Source of the DNA: Saccharum officinarum
Taxonomy: Eukaryota; Streptophyta; Magnoliopsida; Poales; Poaceae
NCBI GenBank assembly: GCA_020631735.1
Contig: CM036188.1
Location: 13,620,214-13,684,213, forward strand
Direction: 5' to 3'
Length of the DNA stretch: 64,000 nucleotides
Numbering within the stretch: position 1 is the first letter of the stretch; every line of letters starts with the position of its first letter. Below the pieces are notes generated by a model. It saw nothing but the letters and a program-made list of their open reading frames with translations. It was not told the DNA's origin and did not search any database. Position numbers and translations under genes: made by a program. Shown piece by piece: positions 33,101 through 43,000 of the stretch.

Positions 33101-33572
33101 TTGCTTGTGTAGCTTGCTAGTTGTCTTCTTGCTTGTGTAGCTAGAAGCTTCCCTTTGCGTGGCTAATTTGGTTTGTGTAACCTTGTTAGTCACATTGCTT
33201 AGTTTGTGTAGCTAAGTAATTTGCGCTCTCTAATTTGACATTGGTTGCCTTGTTTTTTAGCATTGCTAGTGAGCTTAGGAGCTTTGTGCTTTTGCTTCAC
33301 TAGTTGTGTAGGAGCTCCCTCGTTTGGCAAAGTACTAGTCCATAGGTTTGTGTGACATTGCTCTAGAATTGATTATGTGATCTCTTGGTAAGCTTAGCAC
33401 CTTAGTTGCTTAATTAGGATCTTTGCAAGGTGCTAGAGAACATAGATAGAGGGGTGTAGTCTTGGCTAGACCGATAAGTTTAATTCCATATTTGTTTCGG
33501 TTAGCCAATGCGTTTAAGTTTTAGAAAGGACTATTCATCCCCCCCCCTCTAGTCCGCCATCTTGACCCTTCA
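30163..33572. repeat. Long imperfect inverted repeat, centre near 31727
   Basis: The left arm begins TGAAAGGTCTTGATGGCTAG and the right arm ends CTAGTCCGCCATCTTGACCC followed by TTCA, its inverse. Matching pairs recur inward, for example CCGCCTTTGCAAAT near 31640 with ATTTGCGAAGGCGG near 31800. The unpaired centre is about 150 bp. TATAAATA occurs on the minus strand at 31059-31066 and on the plus strand at 32515-32522, placed symmetrically and pointing outward. Confidence 0.75.
31120..32465. repeat. Dispersed ACCGGACGC / GCGTCCGGT motifs
   Basis: The nonamer ACCGGACGC or its inverse GCGTCCGGT and near variants occur dozens of times, in both arms of the inverted repeat. Some pairs fuse into the palindrome ACCGGACGCGTCCGGT (for example near 31455). 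The sequence is very CpG-rich compared with its surroundings. Confidence 0.8.
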
Positions 33573-33577
33573 GCGTG

Positions 33578-34456
33578 CTCGGCGACTTCCCTGGGTATGC
33601 CCAGCATATCCGAGGGACTCCACGCAAAGATGTCGATGTTTACGTGGAGGAAGTCGACAAGCACTGCTTCCTATTTGGGATCGAGGGTGGCGCTGACACT
33701 CAACGCCTTTCCGTTCGGGTCGGTGGGATTGAGGGGTACGAGCTTCACGTCTTCCACGGGCTCGAAGTTGTCGGCATGGCGCTTGGGGTCGGGGACCTCT
33801 TTGGCCAAACCGTCGAGGTTTGCCGCCAAGGTTGCTGACTCTAGGATGGCTTCCTCGTGCTCGACGCAATCCACGTCGCACTCATAGGCGTGCTCATAGG
33901 AGGGCCCGACAGTGATGACACCGTTGGGGCCCAGTATTTTGAGCTTGGGGTAGGTGTAGTTAGGGACTGCCATGAACCGGGCGTAGCAGGGGCGCCCAAG
34001 AATGGCGTGGTATGTCCCATGGAATCCAACCACCTCGAAAGTGAGAGTTTCCTTCCTGCAGTTGGCGGGAGTACCGAAGCAGACAGGCAGGTCGACCCGC
34101 CCGACAGGCTCTGCTCGTTTCCCCGGCACAACTCCATGGAATCCCCCGATGCTGGGTCAGAGGTGCGTCCTCGTGATTCCAAGAAGGTCGAGGGTCTAGG
34201 CATAAATGATGTTAAGACTACTGCCTCCGTCCATGAGCACCTTGGTGAGGCGTGTGTTGGCGATGATGGGATCGATGACAAGTGGGTAGACCCTAGGATT
34301 GGGGACATAGTCTGGGTGGTCATCACGGTCGAAAGTGATGGCCACCTTGGACCAGTCAAGGAAGAGGGGGGTCACGAGTTGCACGGAGAAGACCTCTCGA
34401 CGTTCCCGTTTGTGCTGCCGTGTTGAGAGCCGCGTTGAGGGTCCCCCGTATATCAT
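33578..34456 (-). pseudogene. Protease and start of pol, Tat-type element
   Basis: The frame ending near 34196 contains VLMDGGSSLNIIYA, the retropepsin active site in the Tat form (DGGSS). After a frame change, HAILGRPCYARFMAVPNYTY and KLKILGPNGVITVG complete the protease fold. A spacer follows (NIDIFAWSPSDMLGIPREVA) that normally leads into RT. A TAG follows LDPK near 33671. The gene stops at the nested insertion at 33572. Confidence 0.8.
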
Positions 34457-34533
34457 GAAACAGTCATGAATCTCGGGAAACCCCTTGTCCTTGTCGTCTC
34501 CCTAGGGATCCTCCTTGTCATCTTTCTTGATGC

Positions 34534-36819
34534 CTAGGCTTTCAAAGTACCTCCGAAGCATGTGGCAGTCCTCAAAGTTGTGGTTCGTGGGCCCTTTGTG
34601 GTAGGGACACGGTTCTTTGAGCATTTTGTCAAAAATGCCCCCGCCGGGGGGTCCTCGAGGTTTCTTACAATCAGCGGCGGCGACAAGGTCATCGGCCGGG
34701 GCCTCTTGTTTGCCCTGCTGATTTTTCTTCTTCTTGTTGTTTTCCTCTTCGAGCCTCGGCTAGAGCTCGCGGGATCCTCTTCCTTGTGCTTCCCTTTGTC
34801 TTGGTCGCTGCCAAAGATGGCACCAACTGCCTCCTCGCCAGCGGTGAAGTTGGTGATAATGTCCATCAAATCGTTGGCAGTGATGGGAGTGCTGCGGCCC
34901 AGCTCTCGGACCAACTCTTTGCAGGTGGTACCAGAGAGGAAGGCCATGATGACGTCGGAGTCGGTGATGTTGGGAAGCTTAGTGTGCTGTTTGGAGAAAC
35001 GCCGGATGTAGTCCCGGAGGGACTTGCCCGTCTTTTGTTTGCAGCTTCGGAGGTCCCATGAGTTACCAGGGCGCATGTAGGTCCCTTTGAAGTTTCCCTC
35101 GAACACTCTCACCAGGTCACTCCAGTCGTGGATCTATCGAGGTGAGAGGTCCTCGATCCAGGCTCAGGCGGTGTCCGATAGGAACAGGGGAAGTTGTCGA
35201 ATGATGACTCGATCATCAGTAGCCCCACCTAGCTGGCAAGCCAAGCGTAAGTTGGCGAGCCAAAGTTCGGGTTTGGTTTCGCCGTTATACTTGGTAAGGG
35301 TCGTGGGGGGTGGAATCAAGCCGGAAGTAGTGTTTCGCGAATGACCTTGCTAAAGACCCGAGGGCCTGGTGGCTCGGGTGAAGGGCTTCGATCCTTCGAG
35401 CTGTCGTAGCGCCCTCCCCTGTGCTCGTGGTAGCCTCGAGCTGCACCGACGCCACTCTTACGCCTCCGGCGCTCGTTGATGTTGTCACGGGCATCTCGAG
35501 GTTCACGGTTGTCGACGATGCATTCACGGACAGAGGCCACCTTGTTCGCTGGGGGGCATGCTCGGGATGAACCGAGGCCTCTCTCTCCTGTCGAGAGGGC
35601 TCCGCAGGCTGCTCCGAGGCAAGCCCGCGTCGCCTCGAGGCGGAACTCTCGGCCTGCTGCATGGCAGCGGTCTCGAGGAGTCCTTGGATTTCATCGCAGG
35701 CCCGACAGGCCTCAGGGTTCGATGTCTCGGGCATGTTGCGAAGGAGCATGGCGGCCGCGACAACATTTTGGCTGGCTCGGCCGAAGACCGGGGGCTCACC
35801 TGCCCGATCCTCGACGATGCGACGATTGACGTCGCGAGCTCTCTCTCGAGCTCCTCCGCCATGTGCGCGTGCCGCGCGCTCATGCTTGAGGGTTTGTTGA
35901 AGTAGGCGTAGATTTTCTCGTACCTCGTCAAGCCTGTCCTGCAATTCGCGGATTTGCTCGAGTTGCATTCCTTGGTTCGCAAGGAATTAGCCTCATCCCG
36001 TGCAGCAGGGGGCTCGACCTGAGGTGGCATGGCGTTCCTTCCTCCAACGGCTGCCTCATCCTCCGAATCCAACGCGATAGCTCCATCGATATTGAAGCAC
36101 TCGCGAGTCGGGTCGTAGGTGTCATCGGCAGAGTTAGAGTCTGGAGTGCCAAAATAGTAGTATAACGGGTGCATGTGAGGTCGTGCGTCTCTGAGGCCGT
36201 GACGACAAAAGGCAGTCGCACGGAGCTCTGTATCTGGGGTCTCCGTGGAGTCCAGGTACTCGGAAGCTGGCGTGGACGCGACGAGGTCGAGGGTGGAACG
36301 TATATGGTGTCCGAGGAGTTCCTCGTAAGCACTCATGCTGGTGCTTACAGAAGAAGCATATGCCCGAGCAACCAAGTTCGGTCCATACAGGAATGCCAGT
36401 GAGGGCGTGGTTCTCGGTACCGGAGCAATCGAACTGGCTGGCGGCGCCGCACTGGGCGGTGGAGCGACGGGACACCCCGTCGGCATCTTACCCTCAGCCA
36501 AGCTCATCCTACATAGATCCTCAGTGAGGAAATCTGTGTCGGCGTCTGGCTGAGAGGCGCCAGATCGGGGGGTACCATCACCCTCCGCGAGGCGATGACG
36601 GCAGTTGCGCTGGGCACGCCGTCGCCTGGCGGCGCGTGCCTGGTGAGAGCGACGGTACCGACACAGCGCTCCCCCAGGCTGGGAGAGCTCGTGGTCGCCG
36701 TTGGTCGGGTGCCTGGGCGGGAGGAGGACCATGTCGTAACCGTGGCCAAGAGACATGAACTCCAAGCTCCTAAACCAGATCACCATGGCCAACGGGAGTG
36801 GATGTTTGGGGTCAGTCAT
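34534..36819 (-). pseudogene. gag of the Tat-type element
   Basis: Minus-strand frames give a long N-terminal region (MTDPKHPLPLAMVIWFRSLE near 36819), a charged part with RHAHMAEELERE, and the capsid core FEGNFKGTYMRPGNSWDL, KSLRDYIRRFSKQ and VIMAFLSGTTCKELVREL near 34900-35110. Downstream are Lys/Arg-rich and Pro-rich stretches. Frames change several times (near 35900, 35550 and 35120), so it cannot give a whole Gag. Confidence 0.75.
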
Positions 36820-36856
36820 CCAGAAGAATGGTGGGAAAACGATGTTGGCACGCAGC

Positions 36857-36877
36857 GTCCCCTACCTGGCGCGCCAA
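36857..36877 (-). other. Primer binding site of the Tat-type element
   Basis: On the minus strand the bases after the 5' LTR read TTGGCGCGCCAGGTAGGG, beginning with TGG as required for pairing with a tRNA 3' CCA end. It is not the initiator-Met site used by the other elements here. I do not assign the tRNA. Confidence 0.7.
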
Positions 36878-36878
36878 C

Positions 36879-37926
36879 TGTCAGCGTCTGGTTCCGCGAG
36901 GGTCCTAAGCCAACGAGTGAATCAGTGCTGCGTGTCCCTAATCTGGATGGTGATGCAAGGAGAGTACACGGGGGTTTATCCTGGTTCAGGCAAAAGATGG
37001 CCCTACGTCCAGCGGGGGGAAAGTATTGTATTTCCTTGCACCTAAGTGCTTGTGTAGGGGTTACAAGCTGTGAGAGAGTGAGCCAATCCCAGGTCTCGGA
37101 GAGAAAAAGTGAGAGTACAAAGGAGATTGCTTGAGATGTTGATCTTCTACGGTGGGATGGTGACTGGTTTTTGCTTGTCCGTCCTCCTTTCGTAGAGTCC
37201 CCTGCCTGTCATTTTATAGGGTCAAGAGGAGGCAGAGACGCCAGGGGATGCCTTAGAAGTGAAGTTTTATCGAGCGCTGTGGAAGCCGTTGTAGCAACGT
37301 GCTCGGAGAATGGCCGGCCATCCCCGGACACCACGGTGACGTAGAGGATGAGATGGTGAAAAGCCCCCGGATCCTGTGGCACGCAGGCCTTGCTTCTTTG
37401 TTGACCGGCGGTTGGTCGAGGCCGGGTCGAGGTGGGTCGACGGGGACCGGATAAGGCCGAGTCCCGGGAATTTCAAGGTACGATACTCGTCGTATTCTGC
37501 CTCGAGGGGGATCGGTGGCGGAATAGTGCTCGGCATGGCGTGTACAGTGACAGATTTTCACCGCCCATCCCGGGATGGGCAGTAAAAAGTGAGATTTGAC
37601 ACTGGTACTGCTTCCATGCTGGTTACCGCTATAGCCATGGGGGTAGGAAGTGGTTGGCGGTTGCATTAAATGTTTTGACTTTTGTCTCAGAGTTGGTGAG
37701 TGAGGTGGGTCGACCGGCTCGACCCAGGGTCGTGCGAGTTGGAGATTTCTCGGTGGTCGAGGCGTCCCGTCGAAGGAGTCTCGTGCGAGTCGGAACGTGG
37801 TCGAGGCGTTCTGTTCGTTGTTTCGGCTCGTTCCGCCTTCGTGGGCGGAGCTTTTGGCGTGGTTTTCTTAGGGGCTTGTCTTTCTTAATCGTTCACTGTG
37901 GGTACCCCTTGTTTAGGTACCCGACA
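36879..37926 (-). repeat. 5' LTR of the Tat-type element
   Basis: A 1,048-bp repeat with the minus-strand TATA box CCTATAAAA at about 37212-37220. It would drive transcription leftwards through gag. Confidence 0.9.
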
Positions 37927-37931
37927 CAGGT

Positions 37932-38166
37932 ACTCTATGGCCGATCTCCACGTCATTGGGCATTACTGACATTGATGCTTCTGCTGTTCTGGATGTGGCC
38001 AATATGTTATCTGACCATACCACAGTGCTTGCTGCGGTCCGGCAACATCTTCTGAGGGCACAGCAGCGCATGAAGATCCACACCGACAAGAAACGTTCTG
38101 AACGCTCGTTCCAGGCGGGGGGGCTCGTCTACCTTCGTCTCCAGCCGTATGTGCAATCCTCGCTGG
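37932..38166 (+). pseudogene. Integrase of the Reina-like element, part 2
   Basis: This continues the broken gene: LYGRSP, then after a one-base frame change near 37955 GITDIDASAVLDVANMLSDH, QRMKIHTDKKRSERSF and VYLRLQPYVQSSL. Homology ends there, before the chromodomain. Confidence 0.8.
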
Positions 38167-38327
38167 AAATCATACCAAGAAATTAAGTCATAATCACTAG
38201 AAATCATGTTTGCCCCCTGATCTCTCAATGTCAACGCGGAGCAACTGTCAAAAGCAACTGAGCAGAGCCTCGGAACCAGTATTAGGACAATGCCAGCCGC
38301 ACCTCCTCATGGAATGGTTGCAACATA

Positions 38328-38563
38328 CTCCCTCTGTCCTAAATTATCTGTCGCTTTTGGTTTTCATGCCGCAAATTTGATTCGATTTATAGAAAATACA
38401 TGCAACATTTATATCTCCAAATAAATTTTTTAAAATTAGATTCAAAGATCTTTCCAATGATACCAATTATATACTATAAATGTTAATATTTTTTAATATA
38501 TATTTTTATCAAAGTTGTTTCTCGGTAAAAACGAAAATGACAGATATTTTGGTATGGAGGGAC
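38328..38563. mobile_element. Stowaway-type MITE
   Basis: It begins CTCCCTCTGTCCTAAA and ends TATGGAGGGAC, a diverged form of the CTCCCTCCGTCC terminal repeat, between TA dinucleotides. The inside is AT-rich and non-coding, 236 bp. Confidence 0.75.
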
Positions 38564-38569
38564 TAAAAC

Positions 38570-39180
38570 ATTTGTTGCAACATATACATAAAAACATTTG
38601 CAACATACGTTTGAAATAGCTGAAACATTTGAAACATACATTGCAACATGCGTGTATAGCATGTGCAACATATGCAACATCTAGAAAAAACACTTGCAAC
38701 ATACGTTTGAAACAGCTAAAACATTTGAAACATACACTTGCAACATATATGTATAGCCATTGCAACAATGCAACACCAGATCTACATTTGCAATATCTAG
38801 ATGAAACATATGCAACATACATATGAAACGTATGAAACATAGGTTGCAACATGTGCTCGTCTACTTGCTGCCACCGAATGAAGGCTCGTTGACGCGGTGC
38901 GCGATGTGGGCGGCGTGCGGGGCACGAGGCGTGGATGGCCCGCGGTGCGAGGCATAGACGGGGTGCATGGCATGAGGCGGGTCCGGCGCGAGGCGTGAGG
39001 CACAAGGGCGCGCGGCGTGAGGCAGGTCCGTCCCGGTGGAATCGGTCGCAACAGACGAATAGGAAAGCGAAGCGTTTTTTAATATAAAGGAGAAGTCGTG
39101 AAGGGAGTTGGGCTGGTCAGACCTGGTCCGCAGGCAGTGCCAAGGTGCGTCAGGCCAGACGGACGCTCGGAAGAGAGCAT
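38570..39180. mobile_element. Non-autonomous DNA transposon related to 1817-2700
   Basis: It opens with GCAACATACGTTTGAAACAG-type repeats (38570-38850), then has a GC-rich part, and ends with GTCAGACCTGGTCCGCAGG and GTCAGGCCAGACGGACGCTC. The same layout is seen at 1817-2700. Terminal repeats were not defined, so the limits are approximate. Confidence 0.45.
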
Positions 39181-39690
39181 TACCTATTATTTAGAGAAGA
39201 CATGATAAAATTGTCTAGAAGTTGTTGAAACGATGTCCAATTCAAACCATAGGGAGCACCAAATTAAGGGATCTGCTAAACTTTAGGTGCCTGAATTTTA
39301 ATTTTCTTTTAGGCGACGGTTATTGCATATATTTTATGCTAAATTGTAGTTTTAGTTCATTGTAATTTCTGTAGGCACAATCTGTAATTTTTGGTTCCGA
39401 GAATACAAAACCCGTTAGACAAAACCACAAACTTGACAAAATCTGATATGTGTTGGCACAAAGACAATTTAATAATTTATAATTATTTCTATAGTTAGAC
39501 AAGGACAAAAATTTAATAGGTTATGACATAAAAACAAATAACAAATCATAAAAATGACAATTTAGTTGTACTATAATTGATAGTATAAGAGTGTTGTCTG
39601 AAACCATCTTAAAATTTATGCACCTGAAATATAGGAGAAGTGCCAAATTCATACCTACTTTGCATCTATCTATGTTTGGTTGTTGGGATG

Positions 39691-39800
39691 ATGGAGAACA
39701 GTTTCAGTGTTGGGGTTGGGGATGACGACGATGAGGTGTGGGTGCACGACTCCTCCGTGGATCACCGCGGGAGGCCGCCCTCCTGCGCCACCACTGGAGC
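39691..39800 (+). pseudogene. NPF transporter exon 1, second copy
   Basis: ATG 39691 begins MENSFSVGVGDDDDEVWVHD, about 92 percent identical in DNA to 3474-3595. It lacks the 8-bp duplication, so the frame continues as SSVDHRGRPPS. Homology ends near 39800; no exon 2 follows. It is a dead fragment, but it shows that the frame change at 3528-3543 is specific to copy 1. Confidence 0.65.
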
Positions 39801-40714
39801 GTTTAGCAATCAGCAGTGGACGGACGGGGTTCAGGGATTGGGAGCCTTGGGCCTTGGGCCTTCGGGTGGCAATACCAAAGGGACTGGGAGGTCCTGACAC
39901 TTGACAGGGTTTGGTCGCGTTGGGCTAAATCAAGCTGGTGGATAGAGGCAGCCCACGAGGGAACAACGGGCCCAGCCTTCGTCCGTAGACTATCAACACT
40001 CGACTGCTTCTCCCACAAAGGAAAAAGAAAAAGAAAAACTCAACTCGACACGTGCCTTTATCTCTGCACCTAAAAAAACTCTGAACTAATCATCTACCTA
40101 GTGATACCAAAAATCGTATACTATCCTGTCACCGTTCCTCCACACTATAGAAATCCAAAGTCCTCACGCCTGAAATCCAAAATCACTGTACAAAGTCCAT
40201 GTCGGAGCTAATTCTGCAGAGTTTGCATTGAGGACGATCGGCAGCCTCACATCTGTCTACACCTAAAAAGGCTCAAAGGGGCTCCGTATCAATCATAAAT
40301 CTTCTCCAGTTAAAAAAACTAATAAAAAAGTAAATGCTCTATCCAGACCGAACGGAAATAAAAAACGACCGGGCTCTGTACGAATCTAAAAAATCTTCTC
40401 TCCGATACAAAATACCAATTATCAAATCTCCGGCAAAAAAAATACTCTACCAGATTTAAAATTTACCAACTAAATTGGTGAGAGTAGTATATTTCTGTGT
40501 TTTAGGTACGGGTAATAAATTTTATAAAAGTTGAATGAATATTTACACTTAAGAAGATTGTAACGTCATCATCTACCCAATAATACAAGTCTTGATCCCT
40601 ACTTACACGTCCGCATCCGATACGAATCATCCTTCACTTAGAGCTCACGTGTTCGCGTTCAATATGAAGTTCTCGAAGCTCAAACATTTGTGTCCTATTA
40701 TTGAGGTTCCCAAT
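39801..40714. other. Gene-free stretch between NPF exon copy and block D copy 2
   Basis: No supported gene or element is visible. The sequence is moderately AT-rich with short low-complexity A runs. Confidence 0.4.
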
Positions 40715-41567
40715 GCAATGCATGGACATATATCTAGTAAAAAAAAAACTCGACGCATGTTAGTGCTGCTGAGAAACGAACTGCTGAAGATCCCAGGGAC
40801 GCCTCTGGTGGACACACCCTATCGTGGCAAAATATATAATGGAAACTACATATTAGGTGCAAATACAAAAATCAATTGAAAAAATTATTGTAGCTCCTAG
40901 ATTTTTTTTAAAAAAAATGGCATATCTATAGCGTATATAAACATGTAAAAGTTGGACGATACAAACTCAAAGTACAAAATTTATATAAAAATAACAAATT
41001 TGAGGTGCATATGCACTAAAAGATGTGATCATAGGAATTTCATCTTCTGATGCACACACTCTGAAATTTGTTTTTTTCTATGAGTTTCTCAAAATAAAAT
41101 TTGCATCCCAACTTTTTACATGTCAGTATATATTAGTATGTATTCTGGATGTGACAAGTTTTAAATCTTTTTTAACGACCAAAATACATTTTTTGAATTT
41201 GTTTTCATGTTTCCAACTAGTATGTAACTTCTATCATTATCTAAAAAAAATGTAATTTCTACTACATATTTTTACCCCCGATTGTAGTGCCTTTTGTCAT
41301 ACAATGTGAGTATATTTTTGTATGTATTATGGATGTGACAAGTTTTAAAACTTTTTAGCGACCAAATACGTTTTTTAAATTCATTTTCATGTTTCCAACT
41401 AGTATGTAACTTCTACATATTTTTACCCCCGATTGAAGTGCCTTTTCACATACACATACATATAATGTATATATATGGTCCTACTATTGGGAGTCCAAGC
41501 TCGAGGATGTGTGCCAGCGGACTAACGCACAAACCATCCGTTGATAAAAGTCCTCAAGCACCGCATG
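40715..41567. repeat. Duplicated block D, copy 2
   Basis: Counterpart of 5269-6117, about 98 percent identical. It contains the last codons of the hAT fragment (as a shifted frame because of extra A residues at 40740) and the 183-bp tandem pair. After 41567 it continues into unrelated DNA where copy 1 has the hAT transposon. Confidence 0.9.
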
Positions 41568-42532
41568 ACAGTTTCAACGAACATAAATAGACAAATCATA
41601 CAAACCAATTTGTGTTGGTCATTGAAACTTATCATATTTATGTCAAATCACATATTGCAGTTATAAATTCTTTAACCGTTAGCATAGAAACCTCACTCGA
41701 AGAGTGTGGTGCCGTGTGCGAATTGAGCATATCTCAACCGTTCACCCATTAGCATATCTCAACCGTTAGCATAGAAACCAATTGGGTTTTTTTATGGGGA
41801 ATCTATCCACCTGAATTCAAGTTTTAAACTTGATGTGGTGCTCATATTTTTTTTAGATTTACTTCAAGATTTAACGGTGTTAATCGTGAGATCTTTCTTT
41901 GGAGATGCTCATTAAATAATGTGTATGTTTCTATGTCCATAGCATTTGAGTGTACACATATATAGGAGTGTCTACGTTGTACTATGACTCGCCACTTAAG
42001 CTGACAATGTGGACACTAAAAGGAGGTCATTTAGGAGGTCATTTTTCATGATCTTTCATAATTATAAAGGTGGATAATCTATAAAATGATTATTATGTAT
42101 TTTAAATTATCTTTCATAATAACATATGTGAGTAATCTAGATTCAAAATTAGTAGGTTATATTTTAAATTCATATAACAGGTGATGTGGGTGATCTAGAT
42201 ACATAGTTAGAGGGTTATTTAAGATTATCTTACTATTACTAATTAGAGGCCCAATGGAGGCTCCACGTTAACCCTCACCGGACGCACTAAGAAAAAAGAT
42301 AAATGTTAGAAACTATCCCATTAATCAGAGACATCCAACCATCAAATCTAAAAACTAGCCATTTATAACCATTGGATCTCATTTTGTTTTCTAAGAGATT
42401 ACCCACCTCTCCCATTATAAATAAAAAATAGCCTAAAATTGTTTCAGAGAAAAAAAATCAGTCGCAGGTACAAAATTTTGAACGACAAGTACCCATCGTG
42501 TTTACGGCCGGTTAATCTATCTATTAATAAAA

Positions 42533-43000
42533 AGATCAGCCACGTTCAAGATACATTAAAATAATACTCATATCACAGGGGATGGGGGCCCACCAAATAT
42601 GTTCACTAGGTTAATTTATTTTTGAACGACGAGTACCCATCTTGTTTTTGTCCAGTTAATCTATTAAGGGTCTGTTTAGTTCCCAAAATTTTACAAAATT
42701 TTTCAAGATTTTCTTTCACATCGAATTTTTAGACCCATGCATGAAGCATTAAATATAGATAAAAAATAAAACTAATTACACAGTTTAGACCAAATTTACG
42801 AGACGAATTTTTTAAGCCTAATTAGACCATGATTGGACACTAATTGATAAATAACAACGAAAGTGTTACAGTATCATTTCAAAAAAAACGTGAACTAAAC
42901 GAGGCCCAAAAAATCAGCCACGTTCAAGATACATTAAAATAATACTCATATCACATGGGGCCCACCAACTATGTTCACTAGGTTAATTATTTATTTATTT
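42533..43000. repeat. Local duplication of about 95 bp interrupted by a MITE
   Basis: AATCAGCCACGTTCAAGATA at about 42910 repeats 42533-42625 (GATCAGCCACGTTCAAGATA and the following CCCACCAA, TATGTTCACTAGGTTAAT). A second phrase, GAACGACGAGTACCCATC, is likewise doubled (42479 and 42627). The MITE lies between the units. Confidence 0.75.
42668..42907. mobile_element. MITE with GGGTCTGTTTAGTT ends
   Basis: It starts GGGTCTGTTTAGTTCC and ends GTGAACTAAACGAGGCCC, an imperfect inverted repeat, after a TAA that may be a 3-bp target site. The internal text TTACGAGACGAATTTTTTAA and GCCTAATTAGACCATGATTG is shared with other MITEs in this window. Tourist-like (PIF/Harbinger) is likely. Confidence 0.7.

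Larger units (their letters stand above)
29911..33572. mobile_element. 3.66-kb TG...CA element with a long inverted repeat (solo-LTR-like)
   Basis: It starts TGAAAGGTCC and ends GACCCTTCA, flanked by GTGTG (29906-29910) and GCGTG (33573-33577), a 5-bp target duplication with one mismatch. It splits the pol gene of the Tat-type element precisely. No coding region is found. From 30163 to the end it is an imperfect inverted repeat. TG...CA ends and the 5-bp duplication suggest an LTR, possibly a solo LTR of a large-LTR family; a foldback element is the alternative. There is no PBS or PPT inside that I could recognise. Confidence 0.7.
22884..37926 (-). mobile_element. Tat-type Ty3/gypsy element, non-autonomous, with antisense cargo gene
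   Basis: The insertion is flanked by the exact 5-bp duplication CAGGT (22879-22883 and 37927-37931). Both LTRs have TG...CA ends with the inverted repeat TGTCGG/CCGACA. Gag and protease read on the minus strand, so the right LTR is the 5' LTR. Its PBS lies left of it at 36857-36877. The pol gene has lost most of RT, RNase H and integrase, and a separate spliced gene lies on the plus strand near the 3' LTR. LTRs differ by about 5 percent by eye, mostly transitions, which suggests an insertion a few million years old or less. A second element is nested at 29911-33572. Confidence 0.85.
18009..38166 (+). mobile_element. Reina-like chromovirus (Ty3/gypsy), 3' truncated, hosting nested insertions
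   Basis: After removing the insertion at 22884-37926 (plus one target copy), about 5.1 kb remains: short LTR, PBS, gag, protease, RT, RNase H and integrase in order, all on the plus strand. The small size and ~300-bp LTR fit the Reina lineage. Homology stops in the integrase C-terminal part at about 38166 (VYLRLQPYVQSSL), so the chromodomain and 3' LTR are absent and no target duplication can be read. Every gene has frame breaks. Confidence 0.8.

Noticed and set aside
33575..36553. Plus-strand ORFs across the Tat-type gag and protease
   Set aside because: They are the opposite strand of recognisable gag and protease text, so they are shadows.
22884..37926. Reading the Tat-type element as two separate insertions with a host gene between
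   Set aside because: The matching LTR pair, single CAGGT duplication, PBS position and order of gag and protease show one element; the plus-strand gene is its cargo.
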